A stretch of DNA of 64,000 nucleotides from Citrobacter koseri (lineage in GTDB: Bacteria > Pseudomonadota > Gammaproteobacteria > Enterobacterales > Enterobacteriaceae): positions 1 through 64,000 of the forward strand of contig UAVY01000001.1 of assembly GCA_900446925.1 (NCBI GenBank), in the 5' to 3' direction. This document shows, in pieces, positions 41,987-53,223 of the stretch (the first letter of the stretch is position 1; every line of letters begins with the position of its first letter). The notes beneath the pieces are model-generated. The model worked only from the letters and a program-made list of their open reading frames with translations. It was not told the origin of the DNA and did no database searches. A program made the translations under genes and the position numbers.

Positions 41987-43096
41987 GTGGTGACGTTAAC
42001 CCGGCTTTTTATTCATCCGGTCAAATCGATGCGCGGCATCGGCCTGACGCATGCGCTGGCAGACATCAGTGGCCTGGCTTTCGATCGTATCTTTATGGTT
42101 ACTGAACCTGATGGCACCTTTATTACCGCCCGCCAGTTTCCGCAAATGGTGCGCTTTACGCCTTCTCCGCTACACGACGGATTACATCTTAGCGCCCCGG
42201 ATGGCAGCAGCGTGGTGGTACGCTTTGCTGATTTCGCCGCGCAGGATGCGCCAACCGAAGTCTGGGGAAACCATTTTACTGCCCGTATCGCCCCGGACGC
42301 GATAAATCAGTGGTTAAGCGGATTCTTTTCCCGTGACGTGCAATTACGCTGGGTCGGCCCCCAACTTACGCGCAGAGTCAAACGCCGCGACGACGTGCCG
42401 TTGTCATTTGCCGATGGTTATCCCTTTCTGCTGGCCAACGAAGCCTCACTGCGCGACTTACAGCAGCGTTGCCCGGCTGGCGTGAAAATAGAACAGTTTC
42501 GTCCCAATCTGGTCGTTTCCGGCGCGGCGCCCTGGGAAGAAGACACCTGGAAAGTCATTCGTATCGGCGACGTCATCTTTGATGTCGCAAAACCGTGCAG
42601 CCGTTGTATTTTCACCACCGTCAGCCCTGAGAAAGGGCAAAAGCACCCAACGGGTGAGCCGCTGGCAACCTTGCAAACCTTTCGCACGGCGCAGGACAAC
42701 GGCGATGTTGATTTCGGGCAGAACCTGATTGCGCGTAACAGCGGCGTCATTCGCGTAGGCGATGAGGTTGACATTCTCGCAACCGCCCCCGCCAAACCTT
42801 ATGGCGCCGCAAATTCTGATGATGCGGTGGCGCCGGAAAAACAGCCTGATACAACAGTCACTATCGACTGGCAGGGGCAAACCTTTCGTGGGAATAACCA
42901 ACAGGTGCTGCTTGAACAACTGGAGAATCAGGGTATCCGCATCCCTTATTCATGTCGGGCCGGGATCTGCGGCAGTTGCCGGATAACGCTGCTGGAAGGC
43001 GAAGTGAGTCCGCTGAAAAAATCAGCGATTAACGATGACGGAACGATTCTTAGCTGTAGCTGCGTGCCAAAAACCGCGCTCAGGCTGGGAAATTAA
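41987..43096 (+). CDS. ycbX: YcbX, MOSC-domain N-hydroxylated base detoxifying protein
   Basis: 369 aa, GTG start (a second GTG follows directly). N-terminal MOSC_N domain ([20 protein letters not shown]), MOSC domain with the Moco-binding Cys region [13 protein letters not shown], and a C-terminal 2Fe-2S ferredoxin domain ([18 protein letters not shown] ... CSCVPK). In E. coli it reduces N-hydroxylated purines such as 6-hydroxylaminopurine, using CysJ as electron donor. Frame intact. Convergent with zapC, overlapping it by 4 nt. Confidence 0.96.
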   Translation: MVTLTRLFIHPVKSMRGIGLTHALADISGLAFDRIFMVTEPDGTFITARQFPQMVRFTPSPLHDGLHLSAPDGSSVVVRFADFAAQDAPTEVWGNHFTARIAPDAINQWLSGFFSRDVQLRWVGPQLTRRVKRRDDVPLSFADGYPFLLANEASLRDLQQRCPAGVKIEQFRPNLVVSGAAPWEEDTWKVIRIGDVIFDVAKPCSRCIFTTVSPEKGQKHPTGEPLATLQTFRTAQDNGDVDFGQNLIARNSGVIRVGDEVDILATAPAKPYGAANSDDAVAPEKQPDTTVTIDWQGQTFRGNNQQVLLEQLENQGIRIPYSCRAGICGSCRITLLEGEVSPLKKSAINDDGTILSCSCVPKTALRLGN

Positions 43097-43635
43097 ACCG
43101 CTTGTTCAAGGCTGAAGCTGGCGAGTCGCTGTTGCGGCTTCAGTCTGTCGTTCATGATCTTAATCGCATCGCCAAGCTGCATAGTGCGTCCAGCCACGAC
43201 GACACCGGGCTGGGCCAGCAGGCACAGCGCCGCGTTTTCACCCGGCTCAACCACCAGTAAATTCACCTGCTCTTCGGTATCGCTAAGCCACACGCAGGCG
43301 GCATCACCCACCGTTGGCGTCCAGATCTCGCCGTGTGCGACAAAATGCCAGCTTTTTGGCATCTGTGGTTTCAGATAACGGATCGCCACCAGCGCATTGA
43401 GCACCAGTTCCGCTTTTTGTTCTTTCGATAATTCGAGATCGCGACATTTTTCTTCAAAAGAGAAATAGAGCGCGGCATCATCGACACAAAAACCAGACGG
43501 CGAAAATGCATCCGGCGTGAGCATTTTGCGAGCAAAGCGCGAGCGAAATAACATGCCATTGGCTAAATCGAGCATCATTCGGTCATGCTCTTCATCATAA
43601 TACCAGCGCCAGTTATCGTCAGGTTTAATTCGCAT
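43093..43635 (-). CDS. zapC: ZapC, FtsZ-ring associated protein
   Basis: 180-aa cytoplasmic protein that binds FtsZ and bundles protofilaments. The start [20 protein letters not shown] at 43635 matches the known protein; an ATG at 43659 would add eight residues. Frame intact, ending ...ASFSLEQAV. Confidence 0.96.
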   Translation of the reverse strand: MRIKPDDNWRWYYDEEHDRMMLDLANGMLFRSRFARKMLTPDAFSPSGFCVDDAALYFSFEEKCRDLELSKEQKAELVLNALVAIRYLKPQMPKSWHFVAHGEIWTPTVGDAACVWLSDTEEQVNLLVVEPGENAALCLLAQPGVVVAGRTMQLGDAIKIMNDRLKPQQRLASFSLEQAV

Positions 43636-43805
43636 TGTACTCTCTCCCGTTTCCATCACCCTGTTGCAAAAATGTCCTTTTTCACCGCTTCGTTTATTAC
43701 CTTAATAAGCAAAGCCTAAAATGTTTAAATAAGCAACAATGAAGGAATATAAAACAACCAGGGCCGGAAATAAAGCCCTGGTTGTCTGATAATGAGAGAA
43801 AAGAA

Positions 43806-44816
43806 TCAAATATGGGTAACGATTTCTTTAATCAGTTGCGGGCCTTTAAAAATAAAGCCGGAATAAATTTGTACCAGCGTAGCGCCAGCAGCCATCTTCT
43901 CACGCGCCGCGATGACAGAATCTATCCCGCCGACGCCAATAATCGGTAACTGTCCTTTCAATTCCTGGGACAGTCTGCGAATAATTTCTGTACTTTTTAA
44001 CTGTAATGGTCGACCGCTTAAACCACCCGTTTCATCGCAATTTTTCATTCCCTGAACCAGAGAACGATCGAGCGTCGTATTTGTCGCAATCACACCATCA
44101 ATATTATGGCGAACTAAACTGTCGGCCACCTGGATCAATTCGTCCTCAGAAAGATCCGGGGCGATCTTTACCGCGATCGGAACATATTTATGATGGATCG
44201 TCTGGAGATCATTTTGCTTATTTTTAATTGCCGTCAGCAAATCATCCAGCGCCTCGCCATATTGTAGCGTACGTAACCCTGGGGTATTTGGCGAAGAGAT
44301 ATTAATGGCGATATAACCGGCATATGCATAGATTTTTTCCATACAAATCAGATAGTCATCTTTGCCATTCTCTACCGGCGTATCTTTATTTTTGCCGATA
44401 TTAATTCCGAGGATACCGTCGAAATGCGCTTTTTTGACATTCTCTACCAGGTTATCAACGCCCAAATTATTAAAGCCCATCCGGTTGATCAACCCTTCGG
44501 CATCAACCAGGCGGAAAAGGCGCGGCTTATCGTTACCAGGCTGAGGGCGCGGCGTCACGGTTCCGATCTCAATCGATCCGAATCCCATTGCGCCCAGAGC
44601 GTCGATGCACTCTCCGTCCTTATCCAGACCCGCAGCAAGGCCGAGCGGGTTCTTAAATGTCAGCCCCATGCAGCTTACTGGCTTCGCAGGGACTTTCTGT
44701 CGGACAAGCGCTTCCAGCGGCGTGCCTGTTACACGGCGTAATTGCTGAAACGTAAATTCATGAGCGCGCTCTGGATCGAGCTGAAAAAGGGCTTTACGAA
44801 CGAAGGGGTAGTACAT
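43806..44816 (-). CDS. pyrD: PyrD, class 2 dihydroorotate dehydrogenase
   Basis: 336-aa FMN enzyme on the inner membrane that oxidises dihydroorotate to orotate with quinone in pyrimidine synthesis. The N-terminal helical quinone-binding part is [20 protein letters not shown]. Active-site and FMN motifs are [26 protein letters not shown] and IIGVGGI. Frame intact. The leader has a C-rich start and a hairpin (CCCGG...CCGGG, 44831-44850) covering the AGGAGAG Shine-Dalgarno, as in the CTP/GTP-sensitive start switch of enteric pyrD. Confidence 0.97.
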   Translation of the reverse strand: MYYPFVRKALFQLDPERAHEFTFQQLRRVTGTPLEALVRQKVPAKPVSCMGLTFKNPLGLAAGLDKDGECIDALGAMGFGSIEIGTVTPRPQPGNDKPRLFRLVDAEGLINRMGFNNLGVDNLVENVKKAHFDGILGINIGKNKDTPVENGKDDYLICMEKIYAYAGYIAINISSPNTPGLRTLQYGEALDDLLTAIKNKQNDLQTIHHKYVPIAVKIAPDLSEDELIQVADSLVRHNIDGVIATNTTLDRSLVQGMKNCDETGGLSGRPLQLKSTEIIRRLSQELKGQLPIIGVGGIDSVIAAREKMAAGATLVQIYSGFIFKGPQLIKEIVTHI

Positions 44817-44830
44817 GAACTCTCCTGGAT

Positions 44831-44850
44831 TCCCGGTGTGCAGACCGGGG
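44831..44850 (-). promoter_or_regulatory. pyrD: pyrD leader hairpin (nucleotide-sensitive translation control)
   Basis: On the minus strand CCCCCGGTCTGCACACCGGG forms a stem just before the Shine-Dalgarno. In enteric bacteria transcripts starting at the upstream C include this hairpin and are poorly translated, while G-started transcripts avoid it. The arrangement is conserved here. Confidence 0.75.
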
Positions 44851-44901
44851 GCGTATTATGTGCGATATCCAGCGAAAAGGGAATTGACTTGCGGCAATAA
44901 A

Positions 44902-44917
44902 TAGCAATCGTTTTCCT
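44902..44917 (-). promoter_or_regulatory. pyrD: PurR box of pyrD
   Basis: On the minus strand AGGAAAACGATTGCTA resembles the PurR consensus (ACGCAAACGTTTGCGT) in its AAACGATTGC centre. It sits about 85 nt before the pyrD ATG, as in E. coli. Confidence 0.8.
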
Positions 44918-45060
44918 TGTTGTCCTCTTTTTATTCAATTTCCAACTTTTCTATCCCGCATAAATCATTTCGGTAAACAAAATCTCTCTGTCAGACTGCA
45001 CAAATTGTTATCAATGTTAATGAAAATCGAATAATTAGTTATAAGGGGGAGATTGAGATT

Positions 45061-45636
45061 ATGCGCGTCATCACTCTGGCGGGAAGCCCACGCTTTCCCT
45101 CTCGTTCCAGTGCGTTACTGGAATATTCCCGGGAAAAACTGAACAGTCTGGACGTCGAAGTCAGCCACTGGAATTTGCATAACTTTGACCCCGAAGACTT
45201 GCTATATGCGCGTTTCGACAGCCCGGCGTTAAAAACATTTATAGAACAATTACAGGATGCAGACGGGCTGATCGTCGCAACGCCGGTTTATAAAGCCGCC
45301 TATTCCGGGGCGTTAAAAACGTTGCTCGACCTGCTTCCTGAACGAGCGCTGGAAGGCAAAGCCGTATTACCGCTGGCAACCGGCGGTACTGTCGCCCATT
45401 TACTGGCCGTTGACTACGCGCTCAAGCCGGTGCTGAGCGCGCTGAAAGCACAAGAGATCCTGCACGGCGTGTTTGCCGACGATTCCCAGGTGATTGATTA
45501 CCAGCATAAACCGCAGTTCACCCCTAATTTACAACATCGCCTTGACAGCGCGCTTGAAACATTCTGGCAAGCGTTGCACCGCCGCGATGTGCCGGTTCCC
45601 GTCATTCATTCACCACGAGGCGTTGCCCATGTTTAA
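45061..45636 (+). CDS. ssuE: SsuE, NAD(P)H-dependent FMN reductase
   Basis: 191-aa flavodoxin-fold reductase supplying FMNH2 to the monooxygenase SsuD. FMN loop [35 protein letters not shown]. First gene of ssuEADCB. AGGGGGA upstream of ATG 45061. The 120-nt upstream region is AT-rich, as expected for Cbl/CysB-controlled sulfate-starvation promoters. Frame intact. Confidence 0.96.
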   Translation: MRVITLAGSPRFPSRSSALLEYSREKLNSLDVEVSHWNLHNFDPEDLLYARFDSPALKTFIEQLQDADGLIVATPVYKAAYSGALKTLLDLLPERALEGKAVLPLATGGTVAHLLAVDYALKPVLSALKAQEILHGVFADDSQVIDYQHKPQFTPNLQHRLDSALETFWQALHRRDVPVPVIHSPRGVAHV

Positions 45637-46603
45637 ATTTTTCAGACATCGTCCTCAATGGCTGGCGCTGGCCGGATTGCTCTCGCTTTCAGCCTGGTCA
45701 CACGCGGCAGAGTCAGCGCCTGACGCACTGCGCATCGGCTATCAGAAAGGCAGCATCAGTATGGTGCTGGCGAAAAGCCACCAACTGCTGGAGAAGCGTT
45801 ACCCGCAAACCAAAATCTCCTGGGTTGAGTTCCCGGCGGGCCCGCAAATGCTGGAGGCATTGAATGTCGGCAGTATCGATCTCGGCAGTACCGGCGATAT
45901 CCCCCCTATTTTTGCGCAGGCTGCCGGGGCGGACCTGGTTTATGTTGGCGTTGAGCCTCCCAAACCAAAAGCCGAGGTCATTCTCGTCCCTGAAAACAGT
46001 CCGATAAAAACCGTCGCGGATCTGAAAGAACACAAAGTCGCCTTCCAGAAAGGTTCCAGTTCGCACAATCTGCTGTTGCGCGCACTGCAACAGGCCGGAC
46101 TTAAATTTACCGATATCCAGGCCACATACCTGACGCCAGCAGACGCCCGCGCCGCGTTCCAGCAGGGGAATGTCGATGCGTGGGCAATCTGGGACCCTTA
46201 CTATTCCGCTGCGCTGTTACAGGGTGGCGTTCGCGTTCTGAAAGACGGGACCGACCTGAAACAAACCGGTTCGTTCTATCTGGCGGCGCGCCCTTATGCC
46301 GAAAAGAACGGCAGCTTCATTCAGGGCGTTCTGGACACCTTCAGTCAGGCCGATGCGTTAACAATAAGCCAGCGTGAACAAAGTATCGCCCTGCTGGCGA
46401 AAACGATGGGATTGCCTGAACCGGTGATTGCCACCTATCTGGATCATCGCCCGCCAACCACCATTACGCCGGTGAGCGCCTCTGTCGCTACCTTGCAGCA
46501 GCAAACCGCCGATCTGTTTTACGACAACCGTCTGGTGCCGAAAAAAATCGATATTCGCCAGCGTATCTGGCAGCCCACTCAACAAGAAGGAGCAAAATTA
46601 TGA
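45629..46603 (+). CDS. ssuA: SsuA, aliphatic sulfonate-binding protein
   Basis: 324-aa periplasmic protein with signal peptide [20 protein letters not shown]...HAAES. Mature region [60 protein letters not shown]. It overlaps the end of ssuE by 8 nt and the start of ssuD by 4 nt. The signal peptide differs from that of E. coli SsuA while the mature protein is very close. Frame intact. Confidence 0.96.
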   Translation: MFKFFRHRPQWLALAGLLSLSAWSHAAESAPDALRIGYQKGSISMVLAKSHQLLEKRYPQTKISWVEFPAGPQMLEALNVGSIDLGSTGDIPPIFAQAAGADLVYVGVEPPKPKAEVILVPENSPIKTVADLKEHKVAFQKGSSSHNLLLRALQQAGLKFTDIQATYLTPADARAAFQQGNVDAWAIWDPYYSAALLQGGVRVLKDGTDLKQTGSFYLAARPYAEKNGSFIQGVLDTFSQADALTISQREQSIALLAKTMGLPEPVIATYLDHRPPTTITPVSASVATLQQQTADLFYDNRLVPKKIDIRQRIWQPTQQEGAKL

Positions 46604-47745
46604 GCCTGAATATGTTCTGGTTTTTACCTACCCACGGTGACGGGCATTATCTGGGAACCGAAGCAGGCTCGCGCCCGGTCGATCACGGTTACCTGCAACA
46701 AATCGCGCAAACGGCGGACCGCCTGGGCTTTACAGGCGTATTGATCCCAACCGGGCGTTCCTGCGAAGACGCCTGGCTGGTTGCCGCCTCAATGATTCCG
46801 GTCACACAGCGACTGAAATTCCTGGTCGCCCTGCGCCCAAGCGTCACGTCGCCAACGGTTGCCGCCCGTCAGGCCGCAACGCTGGACAGACTCTCCAATG
46901 GCCGCGCGCTGTTTAATCTGGTTACCGGTAGCGATCCGCAGGAACTGGCCGGTGACGGCGTCTTCCTTGACCACACCGAACGCTATGAAGCCTCATCCGA
47001 GTTTACGCAGGTATGGCGACGCCTGCTGCAAGGCGAGACGGTGGACTTCAACGGTAAACATATTCACGTTCGTGGCGCAAAACTGTTCTTCCCTGCCATT
47101 CAGCAACCGTATCCACCGCTCTATTTTGGCGGTTCATCGGATGTCGCACAGGATCTCGCCGCTGAGCAGGTCGATCTCTATCTCACCTGGGGCGAACCGC
47201 CTGCGCAGGTAAAAGAGAAAATTGAACAGGTACGCGCCAAAGCAGCGGCTCGCGGGCGTAAAATCCGTTTCGGCATCCGCCTGCACGTTATTGTGCGTGA
47301 AACCAATGAAGAGGCCTGGCGTGCGGCCGATCGCCTGATTGCTCACCTGGATGACGATACGATCGCCAAAGCGCAAGCCGCATTCGCCAGAACGGATTCT
47401 GTCGGTCAGCACCGGATGGCCGCGCTGCATAACGGTAAGCGTGATCAACTGGAGATCAGCCCTAACTTGTGGGCTGGCGTCGGGCTGGTGCGCGGCGGCG
47501 CGGGAACCGCGTTGGTGGGTGATGGCCCGACCGTCGCCGCACGTATAAATGAGTACGCGGCGCTGGGTATCGACAGTTTTGTGCTCTCCGGTTATCCGCA
47601 TCTGGAAGAAGCCTACAACGTGGGCGAACTGCTGTTCCCGCATCTGGACGTCGCCATCCCGGAAATTCCGCAGCCGCAGCCTCTGCATCAGCAAGGCGAA
47701 GCGGTTGCCAATGAATTTATCCCCCGTAAAGCCGCGCAGAGTTAA
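46600..47745 (+). CDS. ssuD: SsuD, FMNH2-dependent alkanesulfonate monooxygenase
   Basis: 381-aa TIM-barrel luciferase-like enzyme that cleaves C-S bonds of alkanesulfonates to an aldehyde and sulfite. [20 protein letters not shown]; active-site Cys region [19 protein letters not shown]; Arg-rich C-terminal part [19 protein letters not shown]. Frame intact. ATGA overlap with ssuA. Confidence 0.97.
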   Translation: MSLNMFWFLPTHGDGHYLGTEAGSRPVDHGYLQQIAQTADRLGFTGVLIPTGRSCEDAWLVAASMIPVTQRLKFLVALRPSVTSPTVAARQAATLDRLSNGRALFNLVTGSDPQELAGDGVFLDHTERYEASSEFTQVWRRLLQGETVDFNGKHIHVRGAKLFFPAIQQPYPPLYFGGSSDVAQDLAAEQVDLYLTWGEPPAQVKEKIEQVRAKAAARGRKIRFGIRLHVIVRETNEEAWRAADRLIAHLDDDTIAKAQAAFARTDSVGQHRMAALHNGKRDQLEISPNLWAGVGLVRGGAGTALVGDGPTVAARINEYAALGIDSFVLSGYPHLEEAYNVGELLFPHLDVAIPEIPQPQPLHQQGEAVANEFIPRKAAQS

Positions 47746-47756
47746 GGAGTACGCCA

Positions 47757-48549
47757 ATGGCAACGCCCACAAACAAATGGTTATTGCGCGTTGCCCCCTG
47801 GTTTTTACCGGTGGGCATCGTGGCGGTCTGGCAAATAGCCTCTTCGATGGGCTGGTTGTCAACCCGCATACTCCCCTCTCCTGAAGGGGTGATCGCGGCA
47901 TTCTGGACACTCTCCGCCAGCGGCGAACTCTGGCAGCATCTGGCCATTAGTTCGTGGCGCGCTTTCATCGGTTTTTCAATTGGCGGTTCTATCGGGCTGA
48001 CGCTGGGGGCTGATCAGCGGTTTGTCGCGGTGGGGAGAACGTCTGCTGGATACTTCAGTACAAATGCTGCGTAACGTGCCGCACCTGGCGCTGATCCCGC
48101 TGGTGATTTTATGGTTCGGGATTGATGAAAGCGCGAAGATTTTTCTCGTGGCGCTGGGAACGCTGTTTCCGATTTATATCAATACCTGGCATGGGATTCG
48201 TAATATCGATCGGGGTCTGGTGGAGATGGCTCGCAGCTATGGCTTATCCGGCTTCCCGCTGTTTGTGCATGTGATCCTCCCCGGCGCCCTGCCCTCTATT
48301 ATGGTTGGCGTCCGTTTTGCGCTCGGGTTGATGTGGCTGACGCTGATTGTGGCGGAAACCATTTCGGCGAATGCCGGGATCGGCTATCTGGCGATGAACG
48401 CCAGGGAATTCCTGCAAACGGACATCGTCGTGGTCGCGATTATTTTGTATGCCCTGCTCGGTAAACTCGCCGACGTCAGCGCACAGCTGTTAGAGCGCGT
48501 CTGGCTGCGCTGGAATCCTGCTTATTACACGAAAGAGGCAACCGTATGA
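47757..48549 (+). CDS. ssuC: SsuC, sulfonate ABC transporter permease
   Basis: 263-aa inner-membrane permease, the E. coli length, after removing one extra G near 48010 in [20 protein letters not shown]-type loop in [29 protein letters not shown]. It works with SsuA and SsuB. It starts 11 nt after ssuD and overlaps ssuB by 4 nt. Confidence 0.95.
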
Positions 48550-49314
48550 ATACCGCTCGTCTTAATCAGGGAACGCCGCTACTGCTCAACGCGGTAACCA
48601 AACAATATGCTGACAACACGGTGCTGAACCAGTTGGATCTGCATATTCCCGCCGGGCAATTTGTGGCGGTGGTTGGACGCAGCGGTGGCGGGAAAAGTAC
48701 GCTGCTGCGTCTGCTGGCCGGTCTGGAATCCCCTACGGCTGGCGAATTGCTTGCCGGAACAACGCCGCTGGCCGAGATCCAGGACGACACGCGTATGATG
48801 TTCCAGGATGCGCGCCTGCTGCCGTGGAAGTCGGTGATCGATAATGTTGGATTGGGTCTGAAAGGCGGCTGGCGGGATGCGGCGCGTCAGGCGCTGGCGG
48901 CAGTCGGTCTCGAAAACCGGGGCGACGGAGTGGCCTGCGGCGCTGTCCGGCGGGCAGAAACAGCGTGTCGCGCTGGCCCGCGCGCTGATCCACCGGCCGG
49001 GATTATTGCTGCTGGATGAACCTCTCGGCGCGCTGGATGCCCTGACCCGGCTGGAAATGCAGGATTTGATCGTCTCGTTATGGCAAGAGCACGGTTTTAC
49101 AGTGCTGCTGGTCACACATGACGTCAGCGAGGCCGTGGCGATGGCCGATCGGGTTCTGTTGATCGAGGACGGGAAAATTGGTCTGGACTTGACGGTGGAT
49201 ATCGCGAGGCCGCGCCGTCTGGGGACGGTACGTTTAGCGGAACTGGAAGCGGAAGTGTTGGGTCGGGTGATGCAACGTGGTGAAAATGAGTCTCTGCTAC
49301 GCAAGCACGGTTAA
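48546..49314 (+). CDS. ssuB: SsuB, sulfonate ABC transporter ATPase
   Basis: 255-aa ATPase. Walker [12 protein letters not shown]-loop [11 protein letters not shown]; signature LSGGQKQR; Walker [14 protein letters not shown]; switch His in [11 protein letters not shown]. One extra G near 48928 ([11 protein letters not shown]) splits it. Last gene of the ssu operon, followed by REP sequence. Confidence 0.95.
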
Positions 49315-49317
49315 AAA

Positions 49318-49383
49318 ATGCCGGATGGCGCTGTTGCTTATCCGGCCTACACGTAAATGGTAGGCCGGACGCATCCGGCAATA
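49318..49383. repeat. REP/BIME element between ssuB and pepN
   Basis: Two inverted REP units: TGCCGGATGGCGCTGTTGCT followed by TATCCGGCCTACA, then GGTAGGCCGGACGCATCCGG followed by CAAT. A classic enterobacterial pair between two convergent genes. Confidence 0.92.
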
Positions 49384-49386
49384 TTA

Positions 49387-52000
49387 TCAGGCTAACGCTT
49401 TGGTAATCTTCTCGAACAGATCGCCAGAGAGGTTTTCCAGCCCTTTCAGTTGCTCCAGCGCGGCGCGCATTTTTTCCTGGCGCTTCGCATCGTAACGTTT
49501 CAGACGAATCAGCGGTTCAATCAGGCGTGATGCCACCTGTGGGTTACGGCTGTTGAGGTCCGTCAGCATTTCGACCAGGAACTGATAGCCGCTGCCGTCT
49601 TCAGCATGAAACGCCGCCGGATTGCTCCCGGCAAATGCGCCAATCAACGAACGAATACGGTTCGGGTTGCTCATACTGAAAGAACGATGCTTCAGGAGGC
49701 CACGCACCGTTTCCAGCACGTTATCCGCCGGGCTGGTGGATTGCAGGATAAACCATTTATCCATGACCAGTCCGTCCTGATGCCACTTATCATCATACTC
49801 CTGCATCAACGCGTCACGGCACGGCAATTGCGCCGCGACCGCCGCCGACAGCGCCGCCAGCGCATCGGTCATATTATTGGCTTCATGGTACTGCTTGCTC
49901 ACCAGCGTATCCGCCAGGTGGGTTTCACCAAAGGCCAGGAAGCGCAGGCAGGCATTGCGTAGCGTACGCTTGCCAATGTCGGCGTGTTCAACGCGGTACT
50001 CATCAAGATGATTCGCGTTATAGATTGCCAGGAACTCGTCTGCCAGTTCCGCCGCCAGCGTGCGGGTCAACGCTTCGCGGACTTCGGCAATCGCCAGCGG
50101 ATCGATGATCTCGAACAGTTCCGCGATCTCATTCACCGAAGGCAACGTCAGAATTTCCGCCGCCAGCGCCGGATCGATTTTCTCATCCAGCAGAACCGCC
50201 CGGAAGGCATCCGCCACATGTACCGGCAGCGACAGCGGCTGCCCCTGCTGGTGGCGCGCAACGTTCAGCTTAATATACGTCGCCAACAGGCTTTGCGCCG
50301 CGTCCCAACGTGAGAAGTCATTGCGCGAATGACGCATCAGGAACGTCAGTTGTTGATCGCTCCATTTGTACTCCAGTTTCACCGGCGCGGAGAATTCGCA
50401 CAGTAGTGCTGGCACCGGCTGGAAATACACATTGTCAAAGACAAAGGTTTGCTCCGCCTGGGTTACATTCAACACGGAATTGACCGGATGACCGCCCTTC
50501 TGCAACGGAATAACGTTGCCTTCGTTGTCGTACAGCTCAATCGCGAACGGAATATGCAGCGCTTGCTTTTCTGCCTGATCCGCCGTCGCAGGCGTACGCT
50601 GACTAATGGTCAACGTGTACTGTTCCGTTTCCGGGTTATAGTCGTCCCGTACGCTGACAACCGGCGTGCCGGACTGGCTGTACCAGCGGCGGAAGTGAGA
50701 CAAATCGACATTCGACGCATCCTCCATCGCCTGCACAAAGTCATCACAGGTAGCGGCGCTGCCGTCATGACGCTCAAAATAAAGCTGCATCCCTTTCTGG
50801 AAATTCGTTTCGCCCAGCAGCGTGTGGATCATGCGAATCACTTCCGCGCCCTTCTCGTAGACGGTCAGGGTGTAGAAGTTGTTCATCTCAATGACCTTAT
50901 CCGGGCGGATAGGATGCGCCATTGGGCTGGCGTCCTCAGCAAATTGCAGACCGCGCATGGTGCGCACGTTGCTGATGCGGTTCACCGCGCGGGAGCCGAG
51001 ATCGGAACTGAATTCCTGGTCGCGGAAAACGGTCAGGCCTTCTTTCAGACTCAACTGGAACCAGTCGCGGCAGGTAACGCGGTTACCCGTCCAGTTGTGG
51101 AAATATTCGTGACCAATAACGCGCTCAATGTCGAGATAATCTTTGTCGGTCGCCGTATCGGTGCGGGCCAGCACATATTTGGAGTTAAAGACGTTCAGAC
51201 CTTTATTCTCCATCGCACCCATATTGAAGAAGTCCACCGCCACGATCATGTAGATGTCGAGGTCATACTCCAGGCCGAAGCGCTCTTCATCCCATTTCAT
51301 GGAGTTTTTCAGCGAAGCCATCGCCCACGGCGCACGGTCCAGATTGCCGCGATCAACGTACAGTTCCAGCGCCACCTCCCGGCCAGAACGCGTGATGAAG
51401 GTATCGCGCAGTACATCAAAATCGCCCGCCACCAGCGCAAACAGGTAGCAGGGTTTCGGGAACGGGTCCTGCCACTGCACCCAGTGACGGCCATTATCCA
51501 GTTCACCCTGCGCAATACGGTTGCCGTTGGAAAGCAGGAACGGATATCTGGATTTATCGGCGATGATTTTGGTGGTAAAACGCGCCAGCACATCCGGGCG
51601 GTCGAGATACCAGGTTATGTGGCGGAAACCTTCCGCTTCACACTGCGTACACCAGCGCGTCGCCTGACTGGTACAGGCCTTCCAGCGCCGTGTTCGCCGC
51701 CGGGCTGATCTCATTCACAATGCGCAGAGTAAAGCGCTCGGGCAGGCTGCCGATCACCAGCTCGCCCTCTTCTTCTTTGTAGTCAGTCCACGGCGCATCG
51801 TTTACATGGAGGGATACCAGTCGCAGATCTTCACCGCTCAGGCGAAGGGGCGCGTCAGATGCGCCATGACGGACAGCCTGACTCAGTGCTGTAACGACGG
51901 TTTTCTCAGCATCCAGGTCAAAGGTCAAATCAATGTCAGTAATCTGGTAATCCGGGGCACGGTAGTCGTGACGGTATTTGGCTTGTGGCTGTTGTGTCAT
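49387..52000 (-). CDS. pepN: PepN, aminopeptidase N
   Basis: 870-aa M1 zinc metallopeptidase, exactly the E. coli length. N-terminal domain [31 protein letters not shown] (substrate exopeptidase motif GAMEN); zinc motif [20 protein letters not shown] and second Glu in [13 protein letters not shown]. It degrades peptides with broad specificity. One extra G near 51663, in [13 protein letters not shown], separates the first 120 residues. Confidence 0.96.
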
Positions 52001-52214
52001 AAAAAACCTTTAGCATCTTTTGTAGAGTCCCGACTCCAGTCTATTCCTGTTGTCGAAATCGCGCTATGCAGAATGTTCATCTTTTCAGACACAAACACTC
52101 TTTTTGCTACATTTTTATAACATAAAGGCGTCACGTTTAAAATCACGGAGGCCGTTCAGGCCCCCACCAGCCAAATGAAAACGTCACATCGCCAGTACAA
52201 TGAGAACCACAGGC

Positions 52215-53223
52215 TTAAATCTCAAAACTTGATTTATGACCAAGCCTCATTTCAAAGGCATTTCTTAGCGTAGTCGTTACCTTTTCAAAATCGTGTAACT
52301 TTTCAGTGTCATTAAAACAGGCCTGCGCGGTGCCATTTGACAGCGTCTTGATGGCCTCGTTTATGTTACTGGACGACAAATTGAAATATACTCCACGCCC
52401 TTCCGGGTTCTTAGGATTAAAGTTACCGTGGGCCAGTTGCCAGTACCTGAATAAATACTGCGTTAAACATAATGGCTCTCTGAACCTTTTACTTGATGAT
52501 TTTTTCAACAACTCCTCTTCGGCCTGCCATATCTCAGTGAATGTACTTTTCAGGAATGGCTGCGGAAGATGCTTACCGTAGAAGCCTTCAAAATAACTTG
52601 CACGACGGTTCATAAAATTTTTCAACAGACCTTTTTTATAACGTAAGCTATAGTATTTACGTCTGTTTTCTTTGATTATTGTCTTTTTATTAATATGCGT
52701 ATTTAAGACACTGACATTAAGAAATTCTGATGACCTCATTATGATCTCGTCTTTATTTTTAGGTGATTGTTTTTTTATGATGAGGAAGTCATTAGGATAG
52801 CCATTATCAAAATAAAAATCTTCCCGCAAAGGAGAGGTAATGAACGTATCGTCATTAAATAAAACAAATTTATTACTGAGATCTTTTATCCGATGAAGAT
52901 TTAGCTCTATCGTATTAGAGTTGAACGTTGGTAAATATTCAGACGGAATAAACTCATCATGAAAGACAATATTTAATTTTTCATGTTCTACATTGATCCA
53001 TGACGGAATTTGTCCACAGGTAACCAAATGTACTTTTCTTACCCATGGCGCATATTTTTCGACACATCTGAACCAATATTTAAAGATACCCATATCCCTG
53101 AACCGCGCAGGGTGGACGGCTCTCTCACCGTGGCTACCTTTTCCTTTGAACTCAGTAAACTTTTCTTGCCAGGCTACATCGGTTGAATCAACCCATAAAA
53201 ACAACAAAATCAATATCACTCAT
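52215..53223 (-). CDS. Stealth-family sugar-phosphate transferase (capsule/surface glycan type)
   Basis: 335-aa protein of the Stealth family (hexose-1-phosphate transferases that build phosphodiester-linked glycans). CR1: MSDIDFVVLWVDSTDVAWQE. CR2: ARFRDMGIFKYWFRCVEKYA then PWVRKVHLVTCGQIPSWIN, LPTFNSNTIELNLHRI and FVLFNDDTFI (acidic NDD). CR3: EGFYGKHLPQPFLKSTFTEI. CR4-like C-terminus. An extra T near 53182 hides the true start at 53223. The coding sequence is far more AT-rich than its neighbours and no other glycan genes lie nearby, which suggests horizontal acquisition as a single gene. Acceptor unknown. Confidence 0.87.

Noticed and set aside
49318..49383. CRISPR-like repeat
   Set aside because: It is a pair of REP units. 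There are no regularly spaced direct repeats anywhere in the window.
50449..51708. Long open frame (419 codons) opposite pepN
   Set aside because: Antisense shadow of pepN, typical of GC-biased third positions; no homology recognised.
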